NCBI GenBank assembly: GCA_019415645.1
Contig: DXYV01000026.1
Coordinates: forward strand, 22,830 to 37,759
Direction of reading: 5' to 3'
DNA length: 14,930 nucleotides
From: Clostridiales bacterium
GTDB taxonomy: Bacteria; Bacillota; Clostridia; Oscillospirales; Oscillospiraceae
Made by a program: the position numbers and the translations under genes. Shown in pieces: positions 5,937 to 13,507 of the stretch. Each line of letters starts with the position of its first letter. Position 1 is the stretch's first letter. The notes under the pieces are model-generated. The model was not told the DNA's origin. It did not search any database and saw only the letters and a program-made list of their open reading frames with translations.

Positions 5937-6623
5937 GTGGCCTATCGAATCTTGATCGTGGACGACGAGCCCGCGCTCCAGCGCATGGTCCGGGAAATCC
6001 TGATCCAGGCGGGCTATGAGACCGACTCAGCCCTGTCCTGCGCCCAGGCGCGAGCGCTTTTTTCAACCGCGGCCCCGGATGCGGTGCTGCTGGATGTGAT
6101 GCTTCCGGACGGGGACGGCTTCTCTCTGTTCGGACAGCTGCGGCAGCTGCGGGATGTTCCGGTCTTGTTTCTGTCCGCCCGGGATGAGGACGAAGCCAGG
6201 CTCCGGGGGCTTGGCCTGGGCGCGGATGACTATATCACCAAGCCTTTTCTGCCCCAGGAACTGCTGCTCCGCCTGCGGGCAGTGCTGCGGCGGGTCTACC
6301 GGGAAGAGCCCAAGATCATACGGCTGGGGGAGACGGAGGTTGACTGGGGCAAAGGGACGGTCCGGCGGGGCGGGGTGGAGGCTGCCCTCACCGCCAAAGA
6401 GTTCGCGCTGCTGAAGAAGCTGTGGGAGGCGCGCGGAAACATTGTCACCATTGACGGTCTGTGCACCGCCCTGTGGGACGGCCCCCTGGTGGGCTATGAA
6501 AATACTCTCATGGTCCACATCCGCCGCCTGCGGGAGAAAATCGAGCCGGACCCGTCCCACCCAAAATTCTTGTTGACGGTGCGGGGCCTGGGGTATCGCC
6601 TGTGCCGGGAGGAGATGCCATGA
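5937..6623 (+). CDS. OmpR-family response regulator
   Basis: 228 residues from a GTG at 5937, 8 bases after GGAGG; the conserved start AYRILIVDDEP fixes it. Receiver domain at 1-115: acidic pair Asp9-Asp10, phosphoacceptor Asp53 in LLDVMLPDGDG, the Ser of FLSARD and the Lys of ITKPF. Winged-helix DNA-binding domain from about 130 to the end (LTAKEFALLKKLWEARG, then VHIRRLREKIEPDP and VRGLGYRL). The stop overlaps the kinase ATG by 4 bp. Gene order (regulator, kinase, divergent lantibiotic-type exporter) suggests it activates the exporter genes when the kinase senses a peptide antibiotic or its effect on the envelope. Confidence 0.93.
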   Translation: MAYRILIVDDEPALQRMVREILIQAGYETDSALSCAQARALFSTAAPDAVLLDVMLPDGDGFSLFGQLRQLRDVPVLFLSARDEDEARLRGLGLGADDYITKPFLPQELLLRLRAVLRRVYREEPKIIRLGETEVDWGKGTVRRGGVEAALTAKEFALLKKLWEARGNIVTIDGLCTALWDGPLVGYENTLMVHIRRLREKIEPDPSHPKFLLTVRGLGYRLCREEMP

Positions 6624-7843
6624 GCGTCCGCAGCTTCCTCAAAGGGGCCCTGCTGGTGGCGGCCTCGGCGGCCTTGATTACCATAGTCACGCTGCTGGGC
6701 ATTTTTTCCTTTATCTATGCCAACACCGACGGCGGCCGGGATTGGAGCACATCCATGGAGGCGCTTTCCGACACCCTGACTTGGGACGGGACAGCCTATT
6801 CCTTTACTGGGGCGGAACTGCTGGAGGCAGACCGCTGGATGATGTTGCTGGATGAGGAGGGGCAGGTGGTTTGGTCCCTCCGCAAGCCTGCCGATGTGCC
6901 GGAACAGTACACGGTTTCCGATGTTGCCTCCTTCACCCGGTGGTATCTGAACGACTACCCGGTTCAGTGCCGGGTGCGGAAGGACGGACTGCTGGTGGTG
7001 GGGTCCCAAAAGGGGAGCGTGTGGAAGCATGACATGGCCATGAGTACCGGGACGCTGATGCAAGTTCCCCTGTGGTTCGGAGGTATCTTTCTGCTGGCCC
7101 TGGGGTGTGTGCTGATTTTGGCTTATTGGGTGGTGCGCCGGTGGTTCCGGAACAGCCAGCAGATACGGGATGCCGCCCGGTCCAATTGGATCAACGGCGT
7201 CTCCCACGACATCCGCACGCCCCTCTCGGTGGTCATGGGCTATGCCGCCCAGATGGAGAATGCACCGGATCTGACGCCGGAGCGCAAACGGCAGGCGTCC
7301 GCCATCCGGGCCCAAAGCCAGCTTATCCGGGATCTGGTGAACGACCTGAACCTGACAATGCGCCTGGACTGTGAGATGCAGGCTCTGCGGAAAGAGACGC
7401 TCCAGCCTGCGGCATTTCTGCGGCAGACTGCGGCGGATTTTCTCAACGGCGGCATGGCGGAGGGTTTTGCATTTGAGATGGATCTGCCGGAAACGCCGCT
7501 GCCTGAGATGGAAGCGGACCCCTTCCTGCTGCGGCGGGCGGTGAACAACCTGCTTACCAACTGCGTGCGGCACAACGCCCCCGGCTGTCCCATTCGTCTG
7601 GGCGCCAAAGCGGAGGGCAAACAGCTCATCCTCTGGGTGGAGGGCGGAGTCATGATGGGGGCAGTGCGAGCGGACCCGCCCCAGCCATTGGAGCCGGACG
7701 GCGGGGCTGCCCACGGCACCGGCCTGCGGCTGGTGGCCCAGATCGCGGCCGCCCACGGGGGCAGAGCGGAGTTCCACAGCGGGACGCCCTACCGGTGTGA
7801 GCTGTACCTGCCGGTGCTGGGAAACGGAGCGCAGCCTCGCTGA
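6620..7843 (+). CDS. sensor histidine kinase with degenerate G1 box
   Basis: 407 residues from ATG 6620, overlapping the regulator stop as ATGA, with GGGAGGAG 5 bases upstream. Membrane helices at about 7-33 and 148-172 enclose a ~115-residue extracellular sensor. The HisKA domain has the phospho-acceptor His196 in GVSHDIRTPLS. The ATPase domain has an N box (NNLLTNCVRHNA, 309-320) and a G2 box (GTGLRLV, 366-372). Where a G1 box such as DDGPG should stand, the protein has VEGGVMMG (340-347), with no Asp in the DxGxG pattern. The flanking strands look normal and the frame is intact, so this is substitution rather than a frameshift. Kinase activity may be weak or altered. Partner is the upstream regulator. 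Confidence 0.9.
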   Translation: MSVRSFLKGALLVAASAALITIVTLLGIFSFIYANTDGGRDWSTSMEALSDTLTWDGTAYSFTGAELLEADRWMMLLDEEGQVVWSLRKPADVPEQYTVSDVASFTRWYLNDYPVQCRVRKDGLLVVGSQKGSVWKHDMAMSTGTLMQVPLWFGGIFLLALGCVLILAYWVVRRWFRNSQQIRDAARSNWINGVSHDIRTPLSVVMGYAAQMENAPDLTPERKRQASAIRAQSQLIRDLVNDLNLTMRLDCEMQALRKETLQPAAFLRQTAADFLNGGMAEGFAFEMDLPETPLPEMEADPFLLRRAVNNLLTNCVRHNAPGCPIRLGAKAEGKQLILWVEGGVMMGAVRADPPQPLEPDGGAAHGTGLRLVAQIAAAHGGRAEFHSGTPYRCELYLPVLGNGAQPR

Positions 7844-7940
7844 TTGCCAGATGAGGCCGCTTGTGCTATCATAAAACGGTGAAGCGGGCCATTCAGGCAA
7901 GACTCACAGAAGCAAAATAAACAGGAAGCCTAAGAAAACA

Positions 7941-7996
7941 AAATCCCCCTATTCTGTACCTGGAAGCAAGGCAACACAGAATAGGGGGGATTTTTT
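7941..7996. terminator. strong, probably bidirectional intrinsic terminator
   Basis: AAATCCCCCTATTCTGT (7941-7957) pairs with ACAGAATAGGGGGGATTT with one G bulged; an 18-base loop separates the arms. T6 follows on the plus strand, and an A-rich flank gives a U-run on the minus strand. It lies between two convergent units, after the kinase gene and after the DUF5714-ArsC gene, and can serve both. The rest of 7844-8080 shows nothing I recognise. Confidence 0.88.
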
Positions 7997-8080
7997 GCGA
8001 AAGAAGTGGAGACCGAAGGAGATCCGGCCTGGGCCGCAGAGGCTGGCCGTCTCCTGGAGAGACTGCTGACTGGTCGGCCG

Positions 8081-9181
8081 CTATCCCAGCGCACCGGTCT
8101 GGATGCGCCGTTTCAGGTCAAGCACTTTCTCTTCGATTTGCACCATGATAGCGAGAAATGCGCGGTCCTCTTTGCCGCTGGGGTCGTCCAGCCCCCAGTC
8201 CTCTCGATGGGAGCAGGGCAGGGAGGGGCACTGGACATTGCAGCCCATGGTGACCACAAAATCCACGGCCGGCAGAGCGGAGAGGGGCTTATTGTACTGG
8301 GTCAGCTCCATGTCAATGCCATAGACCTGCTTCATTAGGCGCACCGCGTCAGGATTGATTCGGGAGCCCGGTTCCGTACCGGCGGAAAAGCTCTCAAATA
8401 CGTCACCGGCCAGCTGTTTGCCCAGGGCCTCCGCCATCTGGCTGCGGCAGGAGTTGTGGACGCAGAGAAAGGCTACCTTGGGCCTGCTGCGGCCAGCCGC
8501 AGAGAAAGGGCAGCGCTTGCCGATGCACTGGTTGTTGTGACCGCTGTAAGAGCAGACAGGGACGGTCCGCTCCATCTCCACCCCCAGATGCGCCCGGACA
8601 AAGTCCACGGCTGCCAGGATGGAGAGAAAGGAGTCCCGCTTGCAGCATCGGGGGCCGCCTGCCTTGCCGATGCGGTCCAGGGCGCGGGCGGTCATCTGAT
8701 TGCTCAGGCCCCAGGGCTCCCGGGCCAGGGGAGTGGACTGGGTGGCGATGGCCAGGAACTGCCCCGCGCTGATTCCCGCTCCGCAGGCACCCCAAAAGCC
8801 GCAGGCCCCGCCGGGGACGGCCCTGCCCCGGTGGTACATCTCACGAAGAGCGTTCTCCAGATCCAGCTGTCCTCCGGCGTTCCGGTAGGCGGTGAGCAGG
8901 GCCGCGCCCACCATCACATGGTGCTCCGGGCCGTGCATGTGGCAGAAGGGCAGGGCCATCATCCGCTGAAGGATGGCAACGGGGTCAGCGGAGGTCTCGG
9001 AGAGGCAGAGCCCAAGGATGCTGTCCATGCCCTGGGTGTGGCAGTCGCTGCATACATAGTGCCCCTTCACGCAGCGGGTCTTGCTGGGCTCTTGTTTATG
9101 ACAGATGGCGCACTCCATAATCTCGTCCTGGGTCAGGTATTCCAGCGGCGCCTGGCAGATCAGACATTCTTCCGTGTTCAA
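8081..9181 (-). CDS. DUF5714-ArsC (arsenate reductase/LMW phosphatase) fusion protein
   Basis: 366 residues if the TTG at 9181 is the start: it overlaps the hydrolase stop as TTGA and follows GGGAGGAG by 8 bases. An ATG at 9199 adds six residues but has a poor site. Residues about 1-228 look like DUF5714: paired cysteines C6/C9, C24/C27, C37, C44/C47 suggest metal binding, followed by HGPEHHVMVGAALLTAYRNA and more Cys. Residues about 234-360 are a thioredoxin-type ArsC/low-molecular-weight phosphatase domain: VAFLCVHNSCRSQMAEA with the CX5R loop (C240, R246), SAGTEP, and MGCNVQCPSLPC with the resolving cysteines (C314, C318, C323), then DWGLDDP. All catalytic residues are present, so arsenate reduction is possible. 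No arsenite exporter or ArsR is nearby. The role of DUF5714 is not established. Confidence 0.85.
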   Translation of the reverse strand: MNTEECLICQAPLEYLTQDEIMECAICHKQEPSKTRCVKGHYVCSDCHTQGMDSILGLCLSETSADPVAILQRMMALPFCHMHGPEHHVMVGAALLTAYRNAGGQLDLENALREMYHRGRAVPGGACGFWGACGAGISAGQFLAIATQSTPLAREPWGLSNQMTARALDRIGKAGGPRCCKRDSFLSILAAVDFVRAHLGVEMERTVPVCSYSGHNNQCIGKRCPFSAAGRSRPKVAFLCVHNSCRSQMAEALGKQLAGDVFESFSAGTEPGSRINPDAVRLMKQVYGIDMELTQYNKPLSALPAVDFVVTMGCNVQCPSLPCSHREDWGLDDPSGKEDRAFLAIMVQIEEKVLDLKRRIQTGALG

Positions 9182-9867
9182 GTCGATTGCTCCTCCCATT
9201 CCCGCAGCACAGCGAACTGCGCGGCTGTGTGGAACCAGTGTTCTCCGTCCTCCATCACCGTGAGCGCAGCATTATGCTGCCGGGCATAGTTTTCCACGGC
9301 CCGGCGGGGCGTCATAGGATCTCCGCCCCCGTAAAGTATCCAGATGGGACAGGTCCAGTTGTGGACCGGATGCTCCCGTACCCAGCACAGGTAGTTCCAG
9401 GACAGGGTCTGGCCAAATGAGGTGGCGATCTCCCCCTGTTCCCGTAGCTGCTCCTCTGTCACCCCGGCCCAGCCCATCATGGTCAGAATCAGCCCCTCCA
9501 TGTCCAGAATGGGGGAGACCAGCAGGGCGCGCTCCGGCGCGTCAACGGCCAGCATAGCAAAGTAAGCCCCGATGCTGTTGGCCCGGAGCGAGACTGTGTT
9601 CCAGCGGCGGCCTGCCCAGTCCAGCGCCGCCCGAATGTCCGGCACCGCGGCCCATGGGGTCAAGTCTTCGCCCCAGTCCTGACGCTCCCCATGACCGGGC
9701 AGATCAATGGACAGCACCTGAAACCCCTTGGGGCAGACCACCTGGGCGAAAGCCTCCGCCTCCTCCTTGCGGCCCATCTGCCCATGGAGAAATAAGTATC
9801 CTTGCTTTGCAGACTCCCCATATAAAACGGCGGGAATCGTGTCAATTTGAATGCGTTCCGTTTTCAT
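9178..9867 (-). CDS. alpha/beta hydrolase
   Basis: 229 residues from ATG 9867; a longer frame to 10023 overlaps the upstream gene without a start site, so the MKTERIQ start was chosen. The serine-hydrolase fold is clear: LFLHGQMG (oxyanion HG, 28-29), LSIDLPGHGER, a nucleophile elbow ANSIGAY with Ser98 (Ala replaces the first Gly of GxSxG), Asp183 in YGGGDPMTP, and His210 in DGEHWFH. No signal peptide or membrane segment, so it is cytoplasmic. It overlaps the upstream gene by 26 bp and the downstream gene by 4 bp, so the operon is translationally coupled. Substrate unknown; esterase or peptidase-like activity is all that can be said. Confidence 0.87.
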   Translation of the reverse strand: MKTERIQIDTIPAVLYGESAKQGYLFLHGQMGRKEEAEAFAQVVCPKGFQVLSIDLPGHGERQDWGEDLTPWAAVPDIRAALDWAGRRWNTVSLRANSIGAYFAMLAVDAPERALLVSPILDMEGLILTMMGWAGVTEEQLREQGEIATSFGQTLSWNYLCWVREHPVHNWTCPIWILYGGGDPMTPRRAVENYARQHNAALTVMEDGEHWFHTAAQFAVLREWEEQST

Positions 9868-10378
9868 AGTTCTGCCTTTCGCTCCATACAGCGGCCATCC
9901 GCGCCAGCCCCGTCCCAAGCTCCTCAAAACCTGCACAGCGGCTGGGCCGGGTATTGACGGCGTGGTCCAGCAGGGGCTGTGCCTGACTGGCGGTATCCAG
10001 GCACAGATCCAGCGCCAACACATCCTCCCAGGCCCGGTTGAGAAAGGCTACCTCCCGGCGGCCGTGGGTGCGGGTGAGCGCGGTATCGCCGGCCTGCCGC
10101 AGGTAGCGCCCGATTTGCGCTGTGGAAAACCCGGCGGCGGTGAGGCTCTCCGTCAAGCCGGTTTGAAACAGCTCTGGAATGTCTGACCACTGGAGGGGCG
10201 GCACGGCATAGCGGATAAAGGTGTATCGGCTGTGGCAGTGGACAGCCAGCAGACTCTTGCACCCCCGCAGATCTATGACATGCAGGTCCCAGCAAAAGCG
10301 CTTGTCCGGCTGTGTGCCGTAGGCCGGCGGTTTCCGCTTCAAAAACCGCTGGAGCGGAATCGTCAATCCAAGCTCCAT
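9842..10378 (-). CDS. DUF6933-like protein of unknown function
   Basis: 178 residues from ATG 10378, preceded by AGGAGG; a longer frame is only a shadow of the deformylase gene. The N-terminal half (WDLHVIDLRGCKSLLAVHCH, then YTFIRYAVP) resembles DUF6933 proteins, which carry a WH-N-dRRKcvLf-N-T pattern near the start. The second half is helical with no motif I recognise. No signal peptide or membrane helix. It is the second gene of a four-gene operon, 46 bp after the deformylase-like gene. The family match is by eye and moderate; function unknown. Confidence 0.75.
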   Translation of the reverse strand: MELGLTIPLQRFLKRKPPAYGTQPDKRFCWDLHVIDLRGCKSLLAVHCHSRYTFIRYAVPPLQWSDIPELFQTGLTESLTAAGFSTAQIGRYLRQAGDTALTRTHGRREVAFLNRAWEDVLALDLCLDTASQAQPLLDHAVNTRPSRCAGFEELGTGLARMAAVWSERQNYENGTHSN

Positions 10379-10424
10379 GACGCCTCCTTGCGGGGAATGG
10401 TGAGTCTCACGGATTGTCTGCCCC

Positions 10425-10835
10425 TCAGATGAGAATGCCGTCGCAGTGGTCAATCTCGTGCTGGATGATCTGGGCCGTCCAGCCGGTAAAGGTTTTCCGG
10501 CGCTCCTGAAAGTGCTCGTTCTGCCAACGCACTTTAATGGACCTCCACCGCTTGGCCGGACGGGTGCCGCTGAGGGACAGGCAGCCCTCCTCCGTCTGGT
10601 AGGGGTCGGACCCTTTGAGGATCTCCGGGTTGAACATGACCAGGTAGGCGCCCTCATTGTCGAAGGCGATGATGCGCTTGTTGACGCCGATCATATTGGC
10701 CGCCATGCCTACGCAGCCGTCCTTGTGGTGTTCCAGCGTCTCCAAGAGGTCGGCCGCTGTTTGCAGATCGTCCGGCGTGGCTGGTTCCGCCTTTTGGGCC
10801 AAAAATGCCTCGTCTTTGCAGATGTCTCGAATCAT
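10425..10835 (-). CDS. divergent peptide deformylase-like protein
   Basis: 136 residues from ATG 10835, 9 bases after AAGGAG. Two of the three deformylase motifs are intact: EGCLS (83-87, metal-binding Cys85) and QHEIDH (125-130, His126 and His130 with catalytic Glu127). Motif 1, normally GVGLAAPQIG, reads CVGMAANMIG (41-50), so the conserved Gln that stabilises the transition state is Met48. The protein is shorter than usual (about 150-190) and ends just after the third motif (HCDGILI). It may be an altered-specificity or low-activity paralogue rather than the housekeeping enzyme that removes formyl groups from new proteins. First gene of a four-gene operon with its own sigma-A promoter. Confidence 0.85.
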   Translation of the reverse strand: MIRDICKDEAFLAQKAEPATPDDLQTAADLLETLEHHKDGCVGMAANMIGVNKRIIAFDNEGAYLVMFNPEILKGSDPYQTEEGCLSLSGTRPAKRWRSIKVRWQNEHFQERRKTFTGWTAQIIQHEIDHCDGILI

Positions 10836-10871
10836 AGTTGCTGCTCCTTGTCCGCACTTAGTTCCCCTTGT

Positions 10872-10900
10872 ATTATACATGGATGGACCGGAAGGAACAA
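10872..10900 (-). promoter_or_regulatory. sigma-A promoter of the deformylase-like operon
   Basis: Minus strand reads TTGTTC, 17 bases, TATAAT. The -10 is perfect, and the ATG follows 36 bases later behind AAGGAG. The remaining DNA up to 11111 shows no gene or terminator I can support. Confidence 0.75.
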
Positions 10901-11111
10901 GCCCCGGACGAATTGCGAACACAGCCCACGTGATGGACGAGAAGACGGCCTTTTCTGCGAGACCACGTGCACAAAGAGATTTACAATGCCTGTGTTCTGC
11001 TGGTCCGGCCATATTGTGCAGTCCGCTGCCTCTTCTTTTGTGAACAAAGAATGGTGGAGAACCGCCAGAAACGCCTTAAATGTGTAGCTTGCTTTTAATG
11101 AAAAATATGAA

Positions 11112-12290
11112 TCATGTGAAGCCGATTTTTCTCCGTGCAGGCCAAGGACAATTACGCCATTGCCCGCTGCCTTCCTCTGCTTTTCCGGTCAGCAGGTCTG
11201 TGGCCGCGTCTGCGATATAGCCCAGATAACTTCCGGCAGAGCTGTCACCGCACAGCAGTTTCCACATCAGGCCGCCAAACAGATAAGACTGAGCAAATTC
11301 ACGCCAGCTATGCAGTTCTTCCGCAGCCTTATGGGAGAGGTCCCAGAGAATACCAACCGCCTCGCTTTCCGTGATCCACCCCAAATAGCAGCCCCAGCGG
11401 CTCAGCATCGCCGCCCGGCCAACATCCCATCCGGCCATAAATCCAGGGGCATATTGGCCTTTATACCGCTGCGCAAACCTCCAGGCCCGCATGACAGACT
11501 CGCGGTCATCCTCGTCCATGGTTTCGTCCATCAGATCCTCCGGAGAAGACGCTTCGCTGTAAAGCTGATACCGCAGAATATAGCCCTCCTGCGTCAGATA
11601 GCGGATCATATCCAGAAGATCGCTGCGTCCATGGATCCCCCAGGATCGGCGAACGAGAGACACGATCTTCTGTTCCATAACGGGGATATGCTCCTCCACA
11701 TCCATGCCGTGCAGGTTGTGGTCGTTAAGGGTCGATATAATGCCCGACAGCAGAATGCCGAAGCGCTCCCATTTCGCATCATTTTTTTGGTATGGAATCG
11801 GCTCTGATTCAGGCATAACCTCAAGCCGCGCCATGGCTTCTTCCAAGGTCGCATAGAGGGTTTGCTCCACTTCCAAATCAAATACGGGGTCTTTTTCTTC
11901 GCCGGAATCCTCCATCTCCAGCATTTCCAGAGCCGCCGCGAGAATGCCCATATCTTCGCCAAACAGCTGCTCCATCAAGTTCTCTGAGGCAGAAGCGGTG
12001 GCCCTGGCAACTTTCTCGTCTACCATTTTTTGCAGTCGTTCCTCGTTGGCGGTCATCTGCGCCACTCCATCGGCCCCTAATATCTGACCGAGAAGTTCCA
12101 CCTGCCGCTCCGTGCCGGCACGAATCTGTGCCTCTGCTTCAGCGGCAGATACAGATTCCTCCTTTTCCGTACTGGAAATCTCGATTTTCTGAATCAGTTC
12201 CTCACTTTTTTCAAAAGTCTTTTTCATGCTGTCAGCGGCCCGTTCGCTGGCTTGCTGTGCCCGTTTTCGAATCTCGTTGATATCAAGCAT
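11112..12290 (-). CDS. DUF1266 domain protein with coiled-coil N-terminus
   Basis: 392 residues from ATG 12290, 9 bases after GGAGG; it overlaps the small membrane protein gene by 8 bp. Residues 1-120 are charged and helical (NEIRKRAQQASERAADSMKK and on), probably coiled coil. Residues about 270-365 match DUF1266: RAWRFAQRYKGQY, WDVGRAAMLSRWGCYLGWI, TESEAVGILWDL, and SWREFAQSYLFGGLMWKLL. No signal peptide or membrane helix. DUF1266 proteins are often found near polymorphic-toxin and immunity genes, but their function is unproven. Last gene of a three-gene unit. Confidence 0.82.
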   Translation of the reverse strand: MLDINEIRKRAQQASERAADSMKKTFEKSEELIQKIEISSTEKEESVSAAEAEAQIRAGTERQVELLGQILGADGVAQMTANEERLQKMVDEKVARATASASENLMEQLFGEDMGILAAALEMLEMEDSGEEKDPVFDLEVEQTLYATLEEAMARLEVMPESEPIPYQKNDAKWERFGILLSGIISTLNDHNLHGMDVEEHIPVMEQKIVSLVRRSWGIHGRSDLLDMIRYLTQEGYILRYQLYSEASSPEDLMDETMDEDDRESVMRAWRFAQRYKGQYAPGFMAGWDVGRAAMLSRWGCYLGWITESEAVGILWDLSHKAAEELHSWREFAQSYLFGGLMWKLLCGDSSAGSYLGYIADAATDLLTGKAEEGSGQWRNCPWPARRKIGFT

Positions 12291-12465
12291 CTTTTCTGTC
12301 CTCCTCATCAGAGGGAAGCGTATGCCATGCCGGAGGTTGTTTGCGGCGGGTAAACAGCTTTTTGATTCGACATAAGATTGCCTCTATAAAGTGGAACCAC
12401 AGATTGCCAAAGATAAATACCGCCACAAGAACCAGCAGGAATACTCCAATTTCTTCCAACCACAT
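12283..12465 (-). CDS. small single-pass membrane protein
   Basis: 60 residues from ATG 12465, preceded by GAGG 5 bases upstream; an ATG seven codons earlier lies inside the previous gene and lacks a site. One membrane helix at about 6-28 (IGVFLLVLVAVFIFGNLWF) is followed by a basic stretch (CRIKKLFTRRKQ) that should stay in the cytoplasm, and an acidic tail. It sits 7 bases after the previous stop and overlaps the DUF1266 start by 8 bp. No family recognised; it may anchor its neighbours. Confidence 0.75.
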   Translation of the reverse strand: MWLEEIGVFLLVLVAVFIFGNLWFHFIEAILCRIKKLFTRRKQPPAWHTLPSDEEDRKDA

Positions 12466-12472
12466 GGTTACC

Positions 12473-12958
12473 TCACTTTGTTGCAAATCGATTCATAAAG
12501 AAGTCAGTAAAAGCGGCCAGCTCCTCATCCTGTGATACATAGACATACAGCTTTTCATCTTCCAGCCAGTCATAGGCATTGATTCCAATATACCCTTTTT
12601 TGTCCGGGTAAATGATAAACGCATCAGTAGGGTACTTGTTTCGGTAGGCTTTCAGAATTTCGGAGCGGCGATAGTAGGTCGGATCTCCACAGCCGGAGAG
12701 ATCGGGCACTGTGGGAACCACCACAATCGTTTGACTTGTCTCGTTCCAGCCGACGATCAGATTCCCAATTTTCGTTTTGCTGCCGTGGACAAACCCATAG
12801 TTGAAACGGCTTACATCCTCGGTATATCCGAAGATCAGCCTGTAACTGTCTCCATCTTCCACGACCTGGTTAAACAGAGCCCGCATTTTCTTTGCGTTTG
12901 CATGACTCTTTTCCATATCGACCTCCGGCCCCTTGAACAGCTTGCTAAACAGTCCCAT
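12473..12958 (-). CDS. conserved-looking soluble protein of unknown function
   Basis: 161 residues from ATG 12958 with TAGGAGGAAA 7 bases upstream. The start MGLFSKLFKG is an amphipathic basic helix seen in many cytoplasmic, membrane-associated small proteins. The rest alternates beta and helix (YRLIFGYTEDVSRFNYGF, KIGNLIVGWN, TIVVVPTVPDL, AFIIYPDKKGYIGI) with no motif I recognise. First gene of the unit shared with the membrane protein and DUF1266 protein. Function unknown. Confidence 0.8.
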   Translation of the reverse strand: MGLFSKLFKGPEVDMEKSHANAKKMRALFNQVVEDGDSYRLIFGYTEDVSRFNYGFVHGSKTKIGNLIVGWNETSQTIVVVPTVPDLSGCGDPTYYRRSEILKAYRNKYPTDAFIIYPDKKGYIGINAYDWLEDEKLYVYVSQDEELAAFTDFFMNRFATK

Positions 12959-13022
12959 AATCGTTTCCTCCTAAATGTTTCGATATTTTTTGTCATACGC
13001 TGTGCTGGGCAGTACCCACAGC

Positions 13023-13051
13023 ATCATAAATTTCGTGAATATGCAGGTCAA
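13023..13051 (-). promoter_or_regulatory. sigma-A promoter of the DUF1266 cassette
   Basis: Minus strand reads TTGACC, 17 bases, TATGAT, 65 bases before the ATG at 12958. The leader holds a small hairpin-forming repeat (GCTGTG/CACAGC). Confidence 0.7.
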
Positions 13052-13093
13052 TCCGTTTAGAGCGCCTTGACCCAAGGCGGGGATAAAACCGGC

Positions 13094-13507
13094 CTATTGC
13101 GCGGACAGGAGATGTTCCATCTCCGTCAGGCTCAGGCCGCGAATCAGAAGGTAGTCACCGCTTCTTTCCAATATATAGGGCTGCAGCCGCTGCAGGGCCG
13201 TGTGATACTCCAAGAAACCAAGGCTTTCATCTGTTGTCAGGCTGACAAAAGTCAGTGCCCACAGCGAAATCGTCTCTCCCTCAATTTCGTACCGTGTCTC
13301 TGGCGCTGCCGGCAGAGTGGTATCCACGGTTTCCGACAGGGTAAAAGTGACCATGAGACCGCCATCCTCCAATTCAAAGGCATGGGGATTGGCTTCATTG
13401 GCCTGTGACCACACGTTCCCCGGCTCCGCGTCAGCAGAAGGATCTGTGTCCAGCTCAAAAAGCAAATGTTGGGGAACAGCGGTTCGACATGCGGAAGGGA
13501 TTCGTCC
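13094..13507 (-). pseudogene. headless fragment of an unrecognised gene
   Basis: A 138-codon open frame with no ATG; it begins after a stop at 13508-13510, and the only start is a TTG at 13465 without a ribosome binding site. From 13465 it reads as a natural protein C-terminus (LFELDTDPSADAEPG, NVWSQANEANPHAF, then a beta-rich LMVTFTLSETVD and ALQRLQPYILERSGDYLLI). The start is missing, and the frame begins where the broken GAD-like gene ends, so a deletion that joined two genes is likely. Family not recognised; a CDS call is possible if the TTG is used. Confidence 0.5.

Noticed and set aside
6494..7900. 468-codon minus-strand frame opposite the kinase
   Set aside because: A GC-skew shadow rich in His, Gln and Arg, with no motif or ribosome binding site. 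The kinase on the other strand has all the family landmarks.
13063..13079. CGCCTTG-ACC-CAAGGCG hairpin as a terminator
   Set aside because: Seven-bp stem without a T-run; too weak to call.
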